Shown in pieces: positions 30,896 to 41,024 of a stretch of 64,000 bases of DNA. The stretch's first letter is position 1. Each line of letters begins with the position of its first letter. The DNA is from Vibrio sp. 05-20-BW147 (GTDB taxonomy: Bacteria > Pseudomonadota > Gammaproteobacteria > Enterobacterales > Vibrionaceae), in NCBI RefSeq assembly GCF_013369385.1, contig NZ_SZTO01000003.1, positions 248,001 to 312,000 of the forward strand, in the 5' to 3' direction. The translations under genes and the position numbers were made by a program. The notes under the pieces are model-generated. The model was not told where the DNA came from, did no database searches, and saw only the letters and a list, made by a program, of their open reading frames with translations.

Positions 30896-31861
30896 TTACG
30901 CTGCCATGTTCATTAACAGATAGGCCTGATAACCGATAAAGCAGGTCAGTAGAATACCACCTTCGGTACGACTAATTCTGCGAGATTTGCCCAATGCCAT
31001 GACAACCAAAAGTAAGGAAATCGCCAGCATTACCCAAAAATCACGTCCCATTGCGTATTCACTAATAAATGATGGGTTGAGAATTCCGGGGATCCCCATC
31101 ACGGCAAGAATATTGAAAACGTTGGAGCCGATGATGTTACCGACCGCCATGTCATCTTCACCTTTCAGAGCGCCCGCCAAAGACGCGGCCAGCTCCGGCA
31201 AGCTGGTGCCCACGGCAATAATGGTTAAACCAATCACCAAATCACTCATGCCAAAGTATTTGGCAATGATGACCGCATTATCCACTAGCATATCGGCCGC
31301 GAGTGGTAAAAGGATCAGACCAATGACGATCCACATTGCGGCTTTTGGATTGCTGACGCCTTGAGGAATTTCCGACTCTTGCTCTTCTAAGAAGGCATCT
31401 CCGGTTTTTTGTTCACGACGGCTGATTTGCAGCATCGCGACTAGGAATAAGGTAAATAAAACAAACAGCAGCACGCCTTCATAGAAACCAAGGTGACTAT
31501 CCCAAAGCAGGATGCCAGCCAAGACAGTCACACCAATCATGAGCGGCAACTCACGACGTACTACGGCAGAGTTGATCGACAGTGGGCGAACTAACGCGGT
31601 AATACCAAGAATGAGGGCGATGTTGGCGATATTAGAACCTAAAACATTACCCACTGCGGTATCGGTTTTACCGTCAAGTGCCGCGGTGGCTGAAACCATC
31701 ATTTCTGGTGCGGAGGAGCCCATTGCGAGGATGGTCATACCGATGACCAATGGAGAAATACCGATATTGCGAGCGAGGGCGGCTGAACCAAAAACAAGTT
31801 TGTCGGCACTCCAGACTAACAAAATGAGACCAACGATAAGCAGCGCGACGGCTTCGAGCAT
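30896..31861 (-). CDS. yrbG: Calcium/sodium antiporter family protein YrbG
   Basis: A 321-residue inner-membrane CaCA-family exchanger. Two inverted halves each carry an alpha repeat: GMTILAMGSSAPEMMVS with GNVLGSNIANI, and GLTIIAVGTSLPELAAS with GNIIGSNVFNI. About ten membrane segments are predicted. Transport activity is inferred from the family, and E. coli YrbG itself has no firmly assigned function. The ATG at 31861 (MLEAVALLIVG) is taken because the longer frame to 31939 prepends a non-hydrophobic leader. It is the first gene of the kds-lpt-rpoN cluster. Confidence 0.92.
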   Translation of the reverse strand: MLEAVALLIVGLILLVWSADKLVFGSAALARNIGISPLVIGMTILAMGSSAPEMMVSATAALDGKTDTAVGNVLGSNIANIALILGITALVRPLSINSAVVRRELPLMIGVTVLAGILLWDSHLGFYEGVLLFVLFTLFLVAMLQISRREQKTGDAFLEEQESEIPQGVSNPKAAMWIVIGLILLPLAADMLVDNAVIIAKYFGMSDLVIGLTIIAVGTSLPELAASLAGALKGEDDMAVGNIIGSNVFNILAVMGIPGILNPSFISEYAMGRDFWVMLAISLLLVVMALGKSRRISRTEGGILLTCFIGYQAYLLMNMAA

Positions 31862-32207
31862 GATAAGTTCCAGAAAGTAATGATAAGTTGAATGATTAAC
31901 CGCTAATTTTGACCTTTTGCCGACAAAAATGGAAGCCAAAGTGGTAACAAATTACATCCTCGTAAGCGGTAAAGGCTAATATGTAAGGAAAATGAGAGAT
32001 GAGCCGATAAGGTGTTATTTTTCGGTAGGATTGATAAAGAGTGCAGAAAGAAAGTCTATTGAATTGAGTGATGGTTCAAAGGAATTAATCGAACACTGCT
32101 TTTAATTCTGAAATAATCTGCTTATCATGGCTTGCCGAATTTGTCGCCAATCGACACAATCGCGATGAAAAAACGCAGGGGAATACCTGAGTAAATAAAG
32201 AGAGAGT
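31862..32207. other. Divergent promoter region yrbG / mlaF
   Basis: This 346-bp AT-rich region separates the kds-lpt-rpoN and mla operons and must contain both promoters. A weak pair TTGCCG (32132-32137) and CACAAT (32155-32160), spaced 17 bp, faces mlaF. No open frame of note and no strong inverted repeat were seen. Confidence 0.45.
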
Positions 32208-33011
32208 ATGTCACACAACGATTTAGTAACGATTCATGGACTGACGTTTTCCCGTGGCCAACGTAAGATTTTCGACAACATCGATTTGCGTATTCCCAAA
32301 GGAAAGGTGACGGCCATCATGGGGCCATCTGGAATTGGAAAGACCACATTGCTTCGCCTGATTGGTGGGCAAATCTTGCCGGAAAGTGGTGAGATTTGGT
32401 TTGATGGTGTCAATATTCCTAGTTTGTCTCGCTCTAAGCTTTATCACGCCAGAAAAAAAATGAGCATGCTGTTTCAATCCGGCGCGCTGTTTACTGATCT
32501 CAATGTCTTCGATAACGTCGCCTTTCCTTTACGTGAACACACTCAACTGAGTGACTCACTCATTCGCACTTTAGTGTTATTGAAGCTTGAAGCGGTTGGC
32601 CTGAGAGGGGCTGCTGAACTGATGCCAAGTGAGTTATCCGGCGGTATGGCTCGTCGAGCTGCCCTAGCAAGAGCCATTGCGCTCGACCCAGAACTGATCA
32701 TGTATGACGAACCTTTTGTTGGTCAGGATCCGATCACCATGGGGGTGCTGGTTGAGTTGATTCGTAATTTGAACAGTGCCTTAGGGGTCACGGCCGTTGT
32801 CGTTTCTCATGATGTCCCGGAGGTGATGAGCATTGCCGATTGGGTGTATCTGCTGGCGGATGGCAAAGTGATCGCGAAAGGCACACCAGAGGAGCTGCGC
32901 AACAACAGCGATCCTCGTGTTCAACAATTTTTATTGGGTGAAGCGGATGGTCCTGTGCCGTTTCGTTTCCCAGCCCAACCAATCGAAAAGGATTTATTCA
33001 ACGATGCCTAA
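32208..33011 (+). CDS. mlaF: Phospholipid transport ABC ATPase MlaF
   Basis: A 267-residue ATPase of the MlaFEDB complex, which moves phospholipids between the inner membrane and MlaC to keep outer-membrane asymmetry. Walker A is GPSGIGKTT (39-47), the signature is [15 protein letters not shown], and Walker B is [13 protein letters not shown]. The C-terminal extension that contacts MlaB is present. Its end overlaps mlaE by eight bases. Confidence 0.96.
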   Translation: MSHNDLVTIHGLTFSRGQRKIFDNIDLRIPKGKVTAIMGPSGIGKTTLLRLIGGQILPESGEIWFDGVNIPSLSRSKLYHARKKMSMLFQSGALFTDLNVFDNVAFPLREHTQLSDSLIRTLVLLKLEAVGLRGAAELMPSELSGGMARRAALARAIALDPELIMYDEPFVGQDPITMGVLVELIRNLNSALGVTAVVVSHDVPEVMSIADWVYLLADGKVIAKGTPEELRNNSDPRVQQFLLGEADGPVPFRFPAQPIEKDLFNDA

Positions 33012-33792
33012 TCCAATTGAATTGATTTCTGCACTCGGGCGTCGCTTTCTGAGCTTGTGCCAATCTTTTGGTAAGGCAAGTCTTATGCTGGCGGGGGCGT
33101 TAGCAGGAAAACCTCAACCACGTAAAACCTTGCCACTCTTGATCAAGCAGATTTACAACGTGGGTGTTCAGTCTTTGGCTATCATCGTTGTATCCGGTCT
33201 CTTTATTGGCATGGTGTTGAGCTTACAGGGCTACGTCATTTTGGTTGACTATGGTGCGGAAGGCAGTTTAGGGCAAATGGTCGCGTTGTCGCTTTTGCGA
33301 GAGTTAGGGCCTGTGGTGACGGCGCTCTTATTTGCGGGACGGGCAGGCTCTGCTTTAACTGCCGAAATCGGTCTCATGAAAGCCACCGAACAATTATCGA
33401 GCATGGAAATGATGGCGGTAGATCCGCTGAAACGCATCATCGCCCCTCGGCTGTGGGCGGGGATTATTTCAATGCCTTTACTTGCGATGATTTTCATGGC
33501 GGTTGGCATCTGGGGCGGGCAGTTGGTGGGTGTGGATTGGAAAGGCATCGACCACGGCAGTTTTTGGTCAGCGATGCAAGCATCTGTTGAACTGGGACAA
33601 GATATTGGCAATAGCATGATTAAGTGTGTGGTGTTCGCCGTTACCGTCACGTGGATTGCCCTTTTTAATGGTTACGATGCTGTTCCGACGTCGGAAGGCA
33701 TCAGCCGTGCGACGACTCGTACGGTGGTTCACTCTTCTTTAGCAGTGCTTGGATTGGATTTTGTCCTGACTGCGTTGATGTTTGGGAATTAA
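33004..33792 (+). CDS. mlaE: Phospholipid transport permease MlaE
   Basis: A 262-residue MlaE/YrbE-family permease with about five membrane segments. The family's [23 protein letters not shown] segment (split here as [12 protein letters not shown] and [11 protein letters not shown]) and [15 protein letters not shown] match. ATG 33004 inside the mlaF end is chosen because the product then starts at the usual place; a longer frame from 32917 is just mlaF in another frame. Confidence 0.95.
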   Translation: MPNPIELISALGRRFLSLCQSFGKASLMLAGALAGKPQPRKTLPLLIKQIYNVGVQSLAIIVVSGLFIGMVLSLQGYVILVDYGAEGSLGQMVALSLLRELGPVVTALLFAGRAGSALTAEIGLMKATEQLSSMEMMAVDPLKRIIAPRLWAGIISMPLLAMIFMAVGIWGGQLVGVDWKGIDHGSFWSAMQASVELGQDIGNSMIKCVVFAVTVTWIALFNGYDAVPTSEGISRATTRTVVHSSLAVLGLDFVLTALMFGN

Positions 33793-33793
33793 C

Positions 33794-34282
33794 ATGCAAC
33801 AAACACGTAAAACAGAATTATGGGTTGGCAGCTTTGTATTGGCGGGAATTTGCGCAATTCTTGTGATGATTTTTCAAGTTGCTGACGTAAAAGGTTTGGG
33901 CTCAGGCGATACTTATACCCTGAAAGCACAGTTTGACAATATTGGCAGTTTAAAGGTTCGTTCTCCAGTTAAAGTCGGTGGCGTGGTCATCGGGCGTGTT
34001 TCGAAGATTGCTCTAAACCCAGAAACACTTGTTCCAGTGGTTTCTCTGTCGATCAGCAGTGTGTACAACCAGTTTCCCGAAACGTCAAGTGTGCAGATTT
34101 TAACCTCTGGTTTGATTGGCGAACAATATATCGGTCTCGTGCCTGGATTTGTGTTTGATGATGAACAGATGCTCAAAGATGGCGACTTTATTGAAGATAC
34201 CAAATCTGCGCTGGTGCTTGAGGATTTAATTGGTCAAGTTCTATACAGCGTAGGAAATAAGGACGAGGCGAAAAAGGAATAA
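33794..34282 (+). CDS. mlaD: Phospholipid transport MCE protein MlaD
   Basis: A 162-residue MCE-domain protein anchored in the inner membrane, forming a hexameric ring through which lipid passes. One N-terminal membrane helix (about 9-30) is followed by the MCE domain with FDNIGSLKVRSPVKVGGVVIG and TSGLIGEQYIGL. ATG 33794 gives the family start M-Q-x-T-R-K-T-E-L-W-V-G; the frame from 33782 adds four residues. It lies one base after mlaE. Confidence 0.95.
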   Translation: MQQTRKTELWVGSFVLAGICAILVMIFQVADVKGLGSGDTYTLKAQFDNIGSLKVRSPVKVGGVVIGRVSKIALNPETLVPVVSLSISSVYNQFPETSSVQILTSGLIGEQYIGLVPGFVFDDEQMLKDGDFIEDTKSALVLEDLIGQVLYSVGNKDEAKKE

Positions 34283-34286
34283 ACGA

Positions 34287-34925
34287 ATGTTGAAACGACT
34301 ATTTTTAGCCACGACGGCATTGCTCTTCTCGTTGAATGTTTTTGCTGGTGGGGTGTTGGATAAAACTGAACCTTATCAAATGATGAAGTTGGTCTCTGAG
34401 CAGGCATTTGCACGTTTGAAGGCTGAACAACCGAAAATTCAGCAAGATCCCAACTATCTCAAAGTGGTGGTTGAAGAAGAGTTGATGCCCTATGTCAATG
34501 AGAAGTATGCGGCGTTGAAACTGTTGGGCACCAATTTAAAAGGTGCCAAACGTGAAGATGTGAATGAGTTTATTACCGCCTTTCGCGCCTATTTGATTTC
34601 CTCTTACGCTCAAGTGTTGACGCAATACACTGATCAGCAGGTGGTGTTTTCACCAGAGCAGCCAATAAGTGAAGATCAACGTATTAGCAGCGTTAAGGTC
34701 GATATCATTGATGCGCCAAGACCGAATATCAAATTGGAGTTTAAACTGCGGAAAGAAAACAACGGCGATTGGTTGGCGTTTGATATGGCTGCAGAAGGCA
34801 TCAGTTTGCTTTCCAGTAAGCAATCAGAGTGGAATGGCAAAATTCGTCAAGAGGGCATTTTGGCTGTTGCCAAAGAACTCGAAGCGTTAGCCAAACAGCC
34901 AATCCGCTTTGAGGCGAAAAACTGA
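34287..34925 (+). CDS. mlaC: Phospholipid-binding periplasmic protein MlaC
   Basis: A 212-residue soluble carrier that shuttles phospholipid between the outer-membrane MlaA complex and MlaFEDB. The signal peptide is about 1-20 (cleavage after VFA). The Tol-Tol-Ttg2 fold is indicated by [20 protein letters not shown] and the FITAFRAYLISSYAQVL segment. AAGGAA lies upstream of the ATG. mlaA is not in this window. Confidence 0.95.
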   Translation: MLKRLFLATTALLFSLNVFAGGVLDKTEPYQMMKLVSEQAFARLKAEQPKIQQDPNYLKVVVEEELMPYVNEKYAALKLLGTNLKGAKREDVNEFITAFRAYLISSYAQVLTQYTDQQVVFSPEQPISEDQRISSVKVDIIDAPRPNIKLEFKLRKENNGDWLAFDMAAEGISLLSSKQSEWNGKIRQEGILAVAKELEALAKQPIRFEAKN

Positions 34926-35242
34926 TGTCACACCCGCAATGGCAACAATCAACAGAAGAAACGATCTGTTTGAGCGGCAATTTGGACAGAGAGCAAGTGC
35001 CGAGTTTGTGGCGCTTTGCACAGAGCTGGAAAGCGCATGGCGGTGTGGTTGAGCTCTCTTTAAAGTCAGTTCAGAGAGTGGATTCTGCCGGAATGGTGAT
35101 GCTAATTCACTTATTAGAGCATGCAAAAAAACAAAACTGTCATATAATGCTGAGTTTTGTGCCAGCGCAACTACGCACACTGTTTCAGTTAAGCAACGTC
35201 GAAGCCGTGGTTGCCAAACATATTCAAAGTTATCAGGGGTAA
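34925..35242 (+). CDS. mlaB: STAS-domain protein MlaB
   Basis: A 105-residue cytoplasmic STAS-domain protein that binds and activates MlaF. The characteristic VDSAGMVMLIHLLE segment (about 56-69) is present. The ATG overlaps the mlaC stop. This completes mlaFEDCB in the standard order. Confidence 0.93.
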   Translation: MSHPQWQQSTEETICLSGNLDREQVPSLWRFAQSWKAHGGVVELSLKSVQRVDSAGMVMLIHLLEHAKKQNCHIMLSFVPAQLRTLFQLSNVEAVVAKHIQSYQG

Positions 35243-35245
35243 ATT

Positions 35246-35500
35246 GTGGATAGCGCAAAAGTACAACAGTTACTAGAAGAAGCACTCAACCTTGAAGAGT
35301 TGCATGTAAAAGGTGAAGGTAGCCACTATGAAGTGGTCGCTGTTGATGCTTGTTTCGAAGGAATGAGCCGCGTTAAGAAGCAACAGCTGATCTACAAACC
35401 ACTCATGGACTATATCCAACGCAATGATATTCATGCCTTGTCGATCAAAGCATACACGCCTACTGAATGGGCACGTGACAAGAAACTGATGTCTCTTTAA
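35246..35500 (+). CDS. ibaG: BolA-family protein IbaG
   Basis: An 84-residue BolA-family protein (YrbA in E. coli), known to bind monothiol glutaredoxin with an iron-sulfur cluster; in V. cholerae IbaG has been linked to envelope integrity. The conserved histidine lies in [11 protein letters not shown], with the [14 protein letters not shown] helix downstream. The start is GTG 35246, with AGGGG overlapping the mlaB stop region. It is directly followed by murA, as in other gammaproteobacteria. Confidence 0.92.
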   Translation: MDSAKVQQLLEEALNLEELHVKGEGSHYEVVAVDACFEGMSRVKKQQLIYKPLMDYIQRNDIHALSIKAYTPTEWARDKKLMSL

Positions 35501-36775
<1,275 letters not shown>

Positions 36776-36793
36776 ACTGCGTAATAACCCAAT

Positions 36794-36821
36794 AGCCGAA
36801 ACACTGGTTTCGGCTTTTTTA
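36794..36821 (+). terminator. Terminator after murA
   Basis: AGCCGAAAC (36794-36802) pairs with GTTTCGGCT (36807-36815) around ACTG and is followed by six T. It ends the mla-ibaG-murA unit. Confidence 0.9.
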
Positions 36822-36913
36822 TGTTTTAGAAGTTGTTTTACTCAGAGACGTTGCGTGTAGGTTCTCAGAACCTTGAAGTGCGAGGCTTATCTGAATGAAT
36901 ACCGGAGTTATAA

Positions 36914-37639
36914 ATGATTGCTCTAGTGCGTTTATTAGCGACAGCGTTGTTTGCTGTTGTAATGTTCGTTTTTGGCTGTGGTTACTGCTTGCTTAGCCCT
37001 CGTAATCCGAAGCATGTTTTCACCTTTGGTCGTCTGTTTGGCAAAATGTCTCGCGTGTTCGGAGTTAAGTTGGAGCTGCGTCTACCAGAAGATGCCTACC
37101 AGCGTGGCCAGCACATTTATATTGCCAACCACCAAAATAACTGGGACCTCTTTACCGTTTCTGCGGCCGTAACACCCAAAGTTGTGACTGTGGGCAAAAA
37201 GAGCCTGGCGTGGTTGCCTTTGTTTGGTCAATTGTATTGGTTGACCGGAAACATCTTGATTGATCGTGCCAACAAAGCAAAAGCGAAAGGCACTATTGAT
37301 CAAGTAGTATCGAGTATGAAGGCAAGTGAAGTCTCGGTATGGATGTTTCCAGAAGGTACACGTTCACGTGGTCGTGGCTTGATGCCTTTCAAAACGGGCG
37401 CTTTTCATGCGGCGATTGGTGCCGGTGTACCAATCATCCCGATCGTTTGTAGTTCAACGGATAAGCTTAAGCTGAATCGCTGGAATAATGGACTCGTTAT
37501 TGTTGAAATGCTGGATCCAATTAGTACTGAAGGTTACGGCAAAGAGCATATCCGCGAGCTTGCAGAAATCTGTCGTGAAAAGATGAAAGTGAAATTAGAA
37601 AGCTTGGATGAAGAAGTGAAGCTGCGTAATCAGCAATAA
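36914..37639 (+). CDS. 1-acylglycerol-3-phosphate acyltransferase (PlsC family)
   Basis: A 241-residue membrane-bound acyltransferase that makes phosphatidic acid from lysophosphatidic acid. An N-terminal membrane segment (about 5-27) precedes motif I NHQNNWD (72-78), with the catalytic histidine H73 and aspartate D78, and motif III FPEGTRSRGRG (145-155). GGAG lies upstream of the ATG. It is very close to E. coli PlsC in length and motifs, but vibrios can encode several paralogues, so the gene name is left open. It has its own terminator. Confidence 0.92.
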   Translation: MIALVRLLATALFAVVMFVFGCGYCLLSPRNPKHVFTFGRLFGKMSRVFGVKLELRLPEDAYQRGQHIYIANHQNNWDLFTVSAAVTPKVVTVGKKSLAWLPLFGQLYWLTGNILIDRANKAKAKGTIDQVVSSMKASEVSVWMFPEGTRSRGRGLMPFKTGAFHAAIGAGVPIIPIVCSSTDKLKLNRWNNGLVIVEMLDPISTEGYGKEHIRELAEICREKMKVKLESLDEEVKLRNQQ

Positions 37640-37667
37640 ATATTCAAGAGCAAAACATAAGATTAAC

Positions 37668-37696
37668 AAGGGATGTCACGTGACATCCCTTTTTGA
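37668..37696 (+). terminator. Terminator after the PlsC-family gene
   Basis: Bases 37668-37691 form a perfect 24-bp palindrome (AAGGGATGTCAC and its complement), followed by T. It may also serve the convergent usp gene, but that gene ends 40 bp further on. Confidence 0.85.
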
Positions 37697-37734
37697 TCGA
37701 GCGCAGCACCAAATCGTATGGCAGGTATCCGTCG

Positions 37735-38172
37735 TTACGCCTGTGGTTTGACCACCAAAACGTTGATTCGAGAGTTTTCAACCACCTTACTGGCGACGGA
37801 ACCAAGGACGACTTTATCGATCTTAGATCGCTTGTGGCTAGGCATGATGATCAAGTCAGCACCGAGTTTTTCTGCGTACTCTAAGATAGTCGCATAAGGT
37901 TTGCCTTCCGCCACATGGACCTTATACACAATTTCATCGGCAATATGTTGGTCAGCAAAGGCTTTCAGCTGCTGAACAACATCTTGCTTCATTTTCTGTG
38001 CCGCATCTTTAGGGAAATAGCTGGCGACCATTGACATGTGAATTCCAGGAAGGACATTGAGCAAATGCAATTGTGCATTGGCTTGGCGCGCATGCCAAAC
38101 CGCCAGCTCAACGGCCCTATCTGAAAAACCTTTATCGTTTAGATCAACAGGAACAAGAATCTGTTTGTACAT
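37735..38172 (-). CDS. UspA-family universal stress protein linked to a TRAP transporter
   Basis: A 145-residue Usp domain protein starting MYKQILVPVDLNDKG. The ATP-binding type signature is seen at the end (VVLGSVASKVVENSRINVLVV). It is the last gene of a three-gene cluster with a TAXI TRAP permease and binding protein. Such placement is known for Halomonas TeaD, an ATP-binding Usp that down-regulates its TRAP transporter, so a regulatory role here is likely but inferred. It starts 79 bp after the permease gene. Confidence 0.88.
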   Translation of the reverse strand: MYKQILVPVDLNDKGFSDRAVELAVWHARQANAQLHLLNVLPGIHMSMVASYFPKDAAQKMKQDVVQQLKAFADQHIADEIVYKVHVAEGKPYATILEYAEKLGADLIIMPSHKRSKIDKVVLGSVASKVVENSRINVLVVKPQA

Positions 38173-38251
38173 GGTAGGATCTCTATTGTTGTTATTTCAG
38201 CATACGAATTTGAGATAAATATAGCCCCGTTTTCACAGGGCTATGGAACCT

Positions 38252-40831
38252 TTACGCTTGAATGAGTTGAGACCGAATCCGGCGTTTTTGATTCGCTGCC
38301 ATCAGAATGAGGATCAGCAAGCAAGGTAAAAACACCCACTCTTTCATTGGTCGCTCAGCTTCTTCCACTACCCATTTGATTTCCCAATCAAAATCGATAC
38401 CGGATGCTTCTGCCGGGCTATCAAACTCAACCATGTCGACCCGCATTTTGCCGTGGTCTTCTACAAGAGAAAGTCCCATGGACTGAATGCGTTCAAGAGC
38501 GGTTGTTGCATTATCATCAAACGGTAAACGAACCGTCTTTTCAGTGAAATCACCTTCAAGGTTGGTTCCCGCTACACGAAGTTCCAGTGATTGTCCTACA
38601 TCTAGTCTCTCTGTGATTTGCTCTATCTCAATACCTGGTGAAAGAACTTTCGCGGGGTAAATCATGTCCCACCAGAATCCAGGGCGGAAGAACGAAAATG
38701 TCAGCACTAGCAGTAGTAAGGTTTCCCACCATTTGTTTTTCGTCAACCACCATCCTTGAGTGGCCGCGGAGAAGATCAGCATGGCGATAATCGAGGAGAG
38801 TATCGTTAACAGCAAGTGCCACCAAGTATCAATGCCCATCAACAAGAGCTGAGTATTGAAGACAAACATGAATGGCAAGATAGCGGTACGAATGTCGTAA
38901 GCAAACCCTTGGATACCGGTACGGATCGGGTCGGATTTCGCAATCGCGGCAGCGGCAAATGCGGCTAAACCAACTGGAGGCGTGTCGTCGGCCAAAATGC
39001 CGAAATAGAACACAAACAGGTGGACGGCGATAAGTGGGATGATTAAGCCGTGCTGAGCACCTAGCGTGACGATCACTGGTGCCATCAAAGTCGATACCAC
39101 AATGTAGTTCGCGGTTGTAGGAAGCCCCATACCGAGGATTAAGCTGATCACTGCGGTGAAGATCAGCATCATGATCACGCTACCGCCGGAAATGAACTCA
39201 ACAAAATCGGTCATGACCAAGCCAATGCCTGTTAGTGTCACTACGCCAACAACGGTACCAGCTGCGGCAGTTGCTACACCGATGCCAATCATATTACGAG
39301 CGCCCGATACTAAGCTCTCTAACAGATCTGTCCAACCAGCCTTGGTTTGCTGCGCAATGTCGTCACTCTTGTTCATCAACGCCATCAAAGGACGTTGAGT
39401 GAGAAGAATAAAGATCATAAACACCGTCGCCCAAAAAGCCGAAAGACCAGGAGAAAAGCGCTCTACGGTCAAACACCAAACAAGCACGACGATCGGTAAT
39501 AGATAGTGGAGCCCGGACTTAATGGTTGGCCCTGGATCGGGTACTTCAGTGAGCTCTGCATCGATTTCCATCCCGCCATCTTTGGCGTGGTTCGCGGAGA
39601 TTTTCACTAAACCGACATAAGCAGCAAGCAAAGCAAGGCTGACCAATGGCGTTGCGGCATCGCCAAACACATCTTTCGTCCAACCAATACCGTAATAGAC
39701 CACAGCACTAACCACGCAGAGACCTAAAATGGTGCCTGTAAAGGAGAGCAAGCTCTGTACTACCGTTGGGGTATGGCGGCGAGGTAAGCCTGTCATACCC
39801 GCTTTGCAGGCTTCTAAGTGAACAATATAAATCAACGCAATATAAGAAATTAAGGCCGGAAGAATGGCCGCTTTAATGACTTCAACGTAAGAAATTCCGA
39901 CATATTCCACCATCAAAAAGGCGGCGGCTCCCATGATCGGCGGTGTTAATTGACCATTGGTTGAAGCGGCGACTTCAACTGCGCCTGCTTTAGTACCTGG
40001 AAATCCAACTCGCTTCATGAGTGGGATCGTGAAGGTCCCTGTGGTGACCACGTTGGCGATGGAAGAACCAGAAACAAGCCCTGATAGACCGGAGGCTACG
40101 ACGGCCGCTTTTGCTGGACCACCACGCATATGACCAAGCAATGAGAAGGCCACTTTAATGAAATACGCTCCCGCGCCTGCTCGCTCAAGCATGGCTCCAA
40201 AGAGTACAAACAGGAAAACGAATGAGGTGGACACCCCAAGAGCAACGCCAAACACTCCTTCAGTGGTCAACCATAAATGTGACATCGCCTTGTTAATACT
40301 TGCTCCTTTATGAGCAATGACATCAGGCATGTAGGGACCAGCAAAGGTATATAGCAGAAACAGTGCGGCAACGAGCATTAGAGGGGGCCCCAATGCTCGG
40401 CGAGTGGCTTCAAGCAACAACACCATACCAGTGACGGCTACTACTACATCCACCGTAGTTGGAGCCCCTGAACGGCCAGCAAGCTCGGTATAGAAAATGT
40501 AGATGTAGGAAGCCGAGAAACTGCCGAGTAAGGCCAATATCCAATCAAGGGCAGGGATATAGTCTCGAGGTGAGTTCTTCAACGCAGGATAGGCGGTGAA
40601 GGCAAGAAAGACAGCAAAGGTTAAATGTACGGCTCGTGCTTGCGTGTCATTAAGAACAGCAAAATCAAAAATAAAAGGTAGCGGTGAAGCGTACCACAGT
40701 TGAAACAATGACCAGCAAAGAGGAACAAACCAAAGAATTTGTCCCTGTAACCCCGCTGGGTTACGTGCGCCAGTATCGGCTTGAGCCACCATTTCTTGCA
40801 CATCTTGTGACGGAGTGGTATTCGTCGTCAT
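38252..40831 (-). CDS. TRAP transporter fused permease (TAXI type, DctQM)
   Basis: An 859-residue inner-membrane protein with small and large TRAP permease domains fused in one chain. About four membrane segments at the N-terminus (about 35-170) correspond to DctQ; the DctM part (about 175-650) has many segments, including AKAAVVASGLSGLVSGSSIANV and LGMGLPTTANYIV. The C-terminal 200 residues contain further membrane segments and a soluble, charged part (about 730-835) typical of the DUF3394 extension of this group. The substrate cannot be told from sequence. It lies after the binding-protein gene. Confidence 0.92.
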   Translation of the reverse strand: MTTNTTPSQDVQEMVAQADTGARNPAGLQGQILWFVPLCWSLFQLWYASPLPFIFDFAVLNDTQARAVHLTFAVFLAFTAYPALKNSPRDYIPALDWILALLGSFSASYIYIFYTELAGRSGAPTTVDVVVAVTGMVLLLEATRRALGPPLMLVAALFLLYTFAGPYMPDVIAHKGASINKAMSHLWLTTEGVFGVALGVSTSFVFLFVLFGAMLERAGAGAYFIKVAFSLLGHMRGGPAKAAVVASGLSGLVSGSSIANVVTTGTFTIPLMKRVGFPGTKAGAVEVAASTNGQLTPPIMGAAAFLMVEYVGISYVEVIKAAILPALISYIALIYIVHLEACKAGMTGLPRRHTPTVVQSLLSFTGTILGLCVVSAVVYYGIGWTKDVFGDAATPLVSLALLAAYVGLVKISANHAKDGGMEIDAELTEVPDPGPTIKSGLHYLLPIVVLVWCLTVERFSPGLSAFWATVFMIFILLTQRPLMALMNKSDDIAQQTKAGWTDLLESLVSGARNMIGIGVATAAAGTVVGVVTLTGIGLVMTDFVEFISGGSVIMMLIFTAVISLILGMGLPTTANYIVVSTLMAPVIVTLGAQHGLIIPLIAVHLFVFYFGILADDTPPVGLAAFAAAAIAKSDPIRTGIQGFAYDIRTAILPFMFVFNTQLLLMGIDTWWHLLLTILSSIIAMLIFSAATQGWWLTKNKWWETLLLLVLTFSFFRPGFWWDMIYPAKVLSPGIEIEQITERLDVGQSLELRVAGTNLEGDFTEKTVRLPFDDNATTALERIQSMGLSLVEDHGKMRVDMVEFDSPAEASGIDFDWEIKWVVEEAERPMKEWVFLPCLLILILMAANQKRRIRSQLIQA

Positions 40832-40983
40832 GTACGTTTCCTTGTTATTGATGGTCTAATTTATGTGATGCGCCCTTGTGTAAGACAAGAGTGCGCTTTC
40901 CGTAACGCTGTCTGGTAATAAGAGTTGCAAACAATGGCATGCCAGACAACAGAAATGTTGAAGTCGGGAGCAGAATTGAATAG

Positions 40984-41011
40984 CAGACAGGAAGCGCGAG
41001 CCTCCTGTCTG
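40984..41011 (-). promoter_or_regulatory. Intercistronic hairpin between TAXI binding protein and permease genes
   Basis: CAGACAGGA (40984-40992) pairs perfectly with TCCTGTCTG (41003-41011) around a GC-rich ten-base loop, 14 bp after the binding-protein stop. It lacks a following T tract, so it is more likely an mRNA-stabilising or attenuating hairpin, which would give more binding protein than permease. Confidence 0.6.
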
Positions 41012-41024
41012 TGTCAGTGGATGA

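Noticed and set aside
31845..31871. GGAACTT on the minus strand before yrbG as a sigma-E -35
   Set aside because: The matching -10 would fall inside the yrbG coding start and fits only half of the consensus (GTCGCG).
32917..33003. Longer mlaE start inside mlaF
   Set aside because: The extra 29 codons are mlaF read in another frame; the conserved MlaE sequence begins at ATG 33004.
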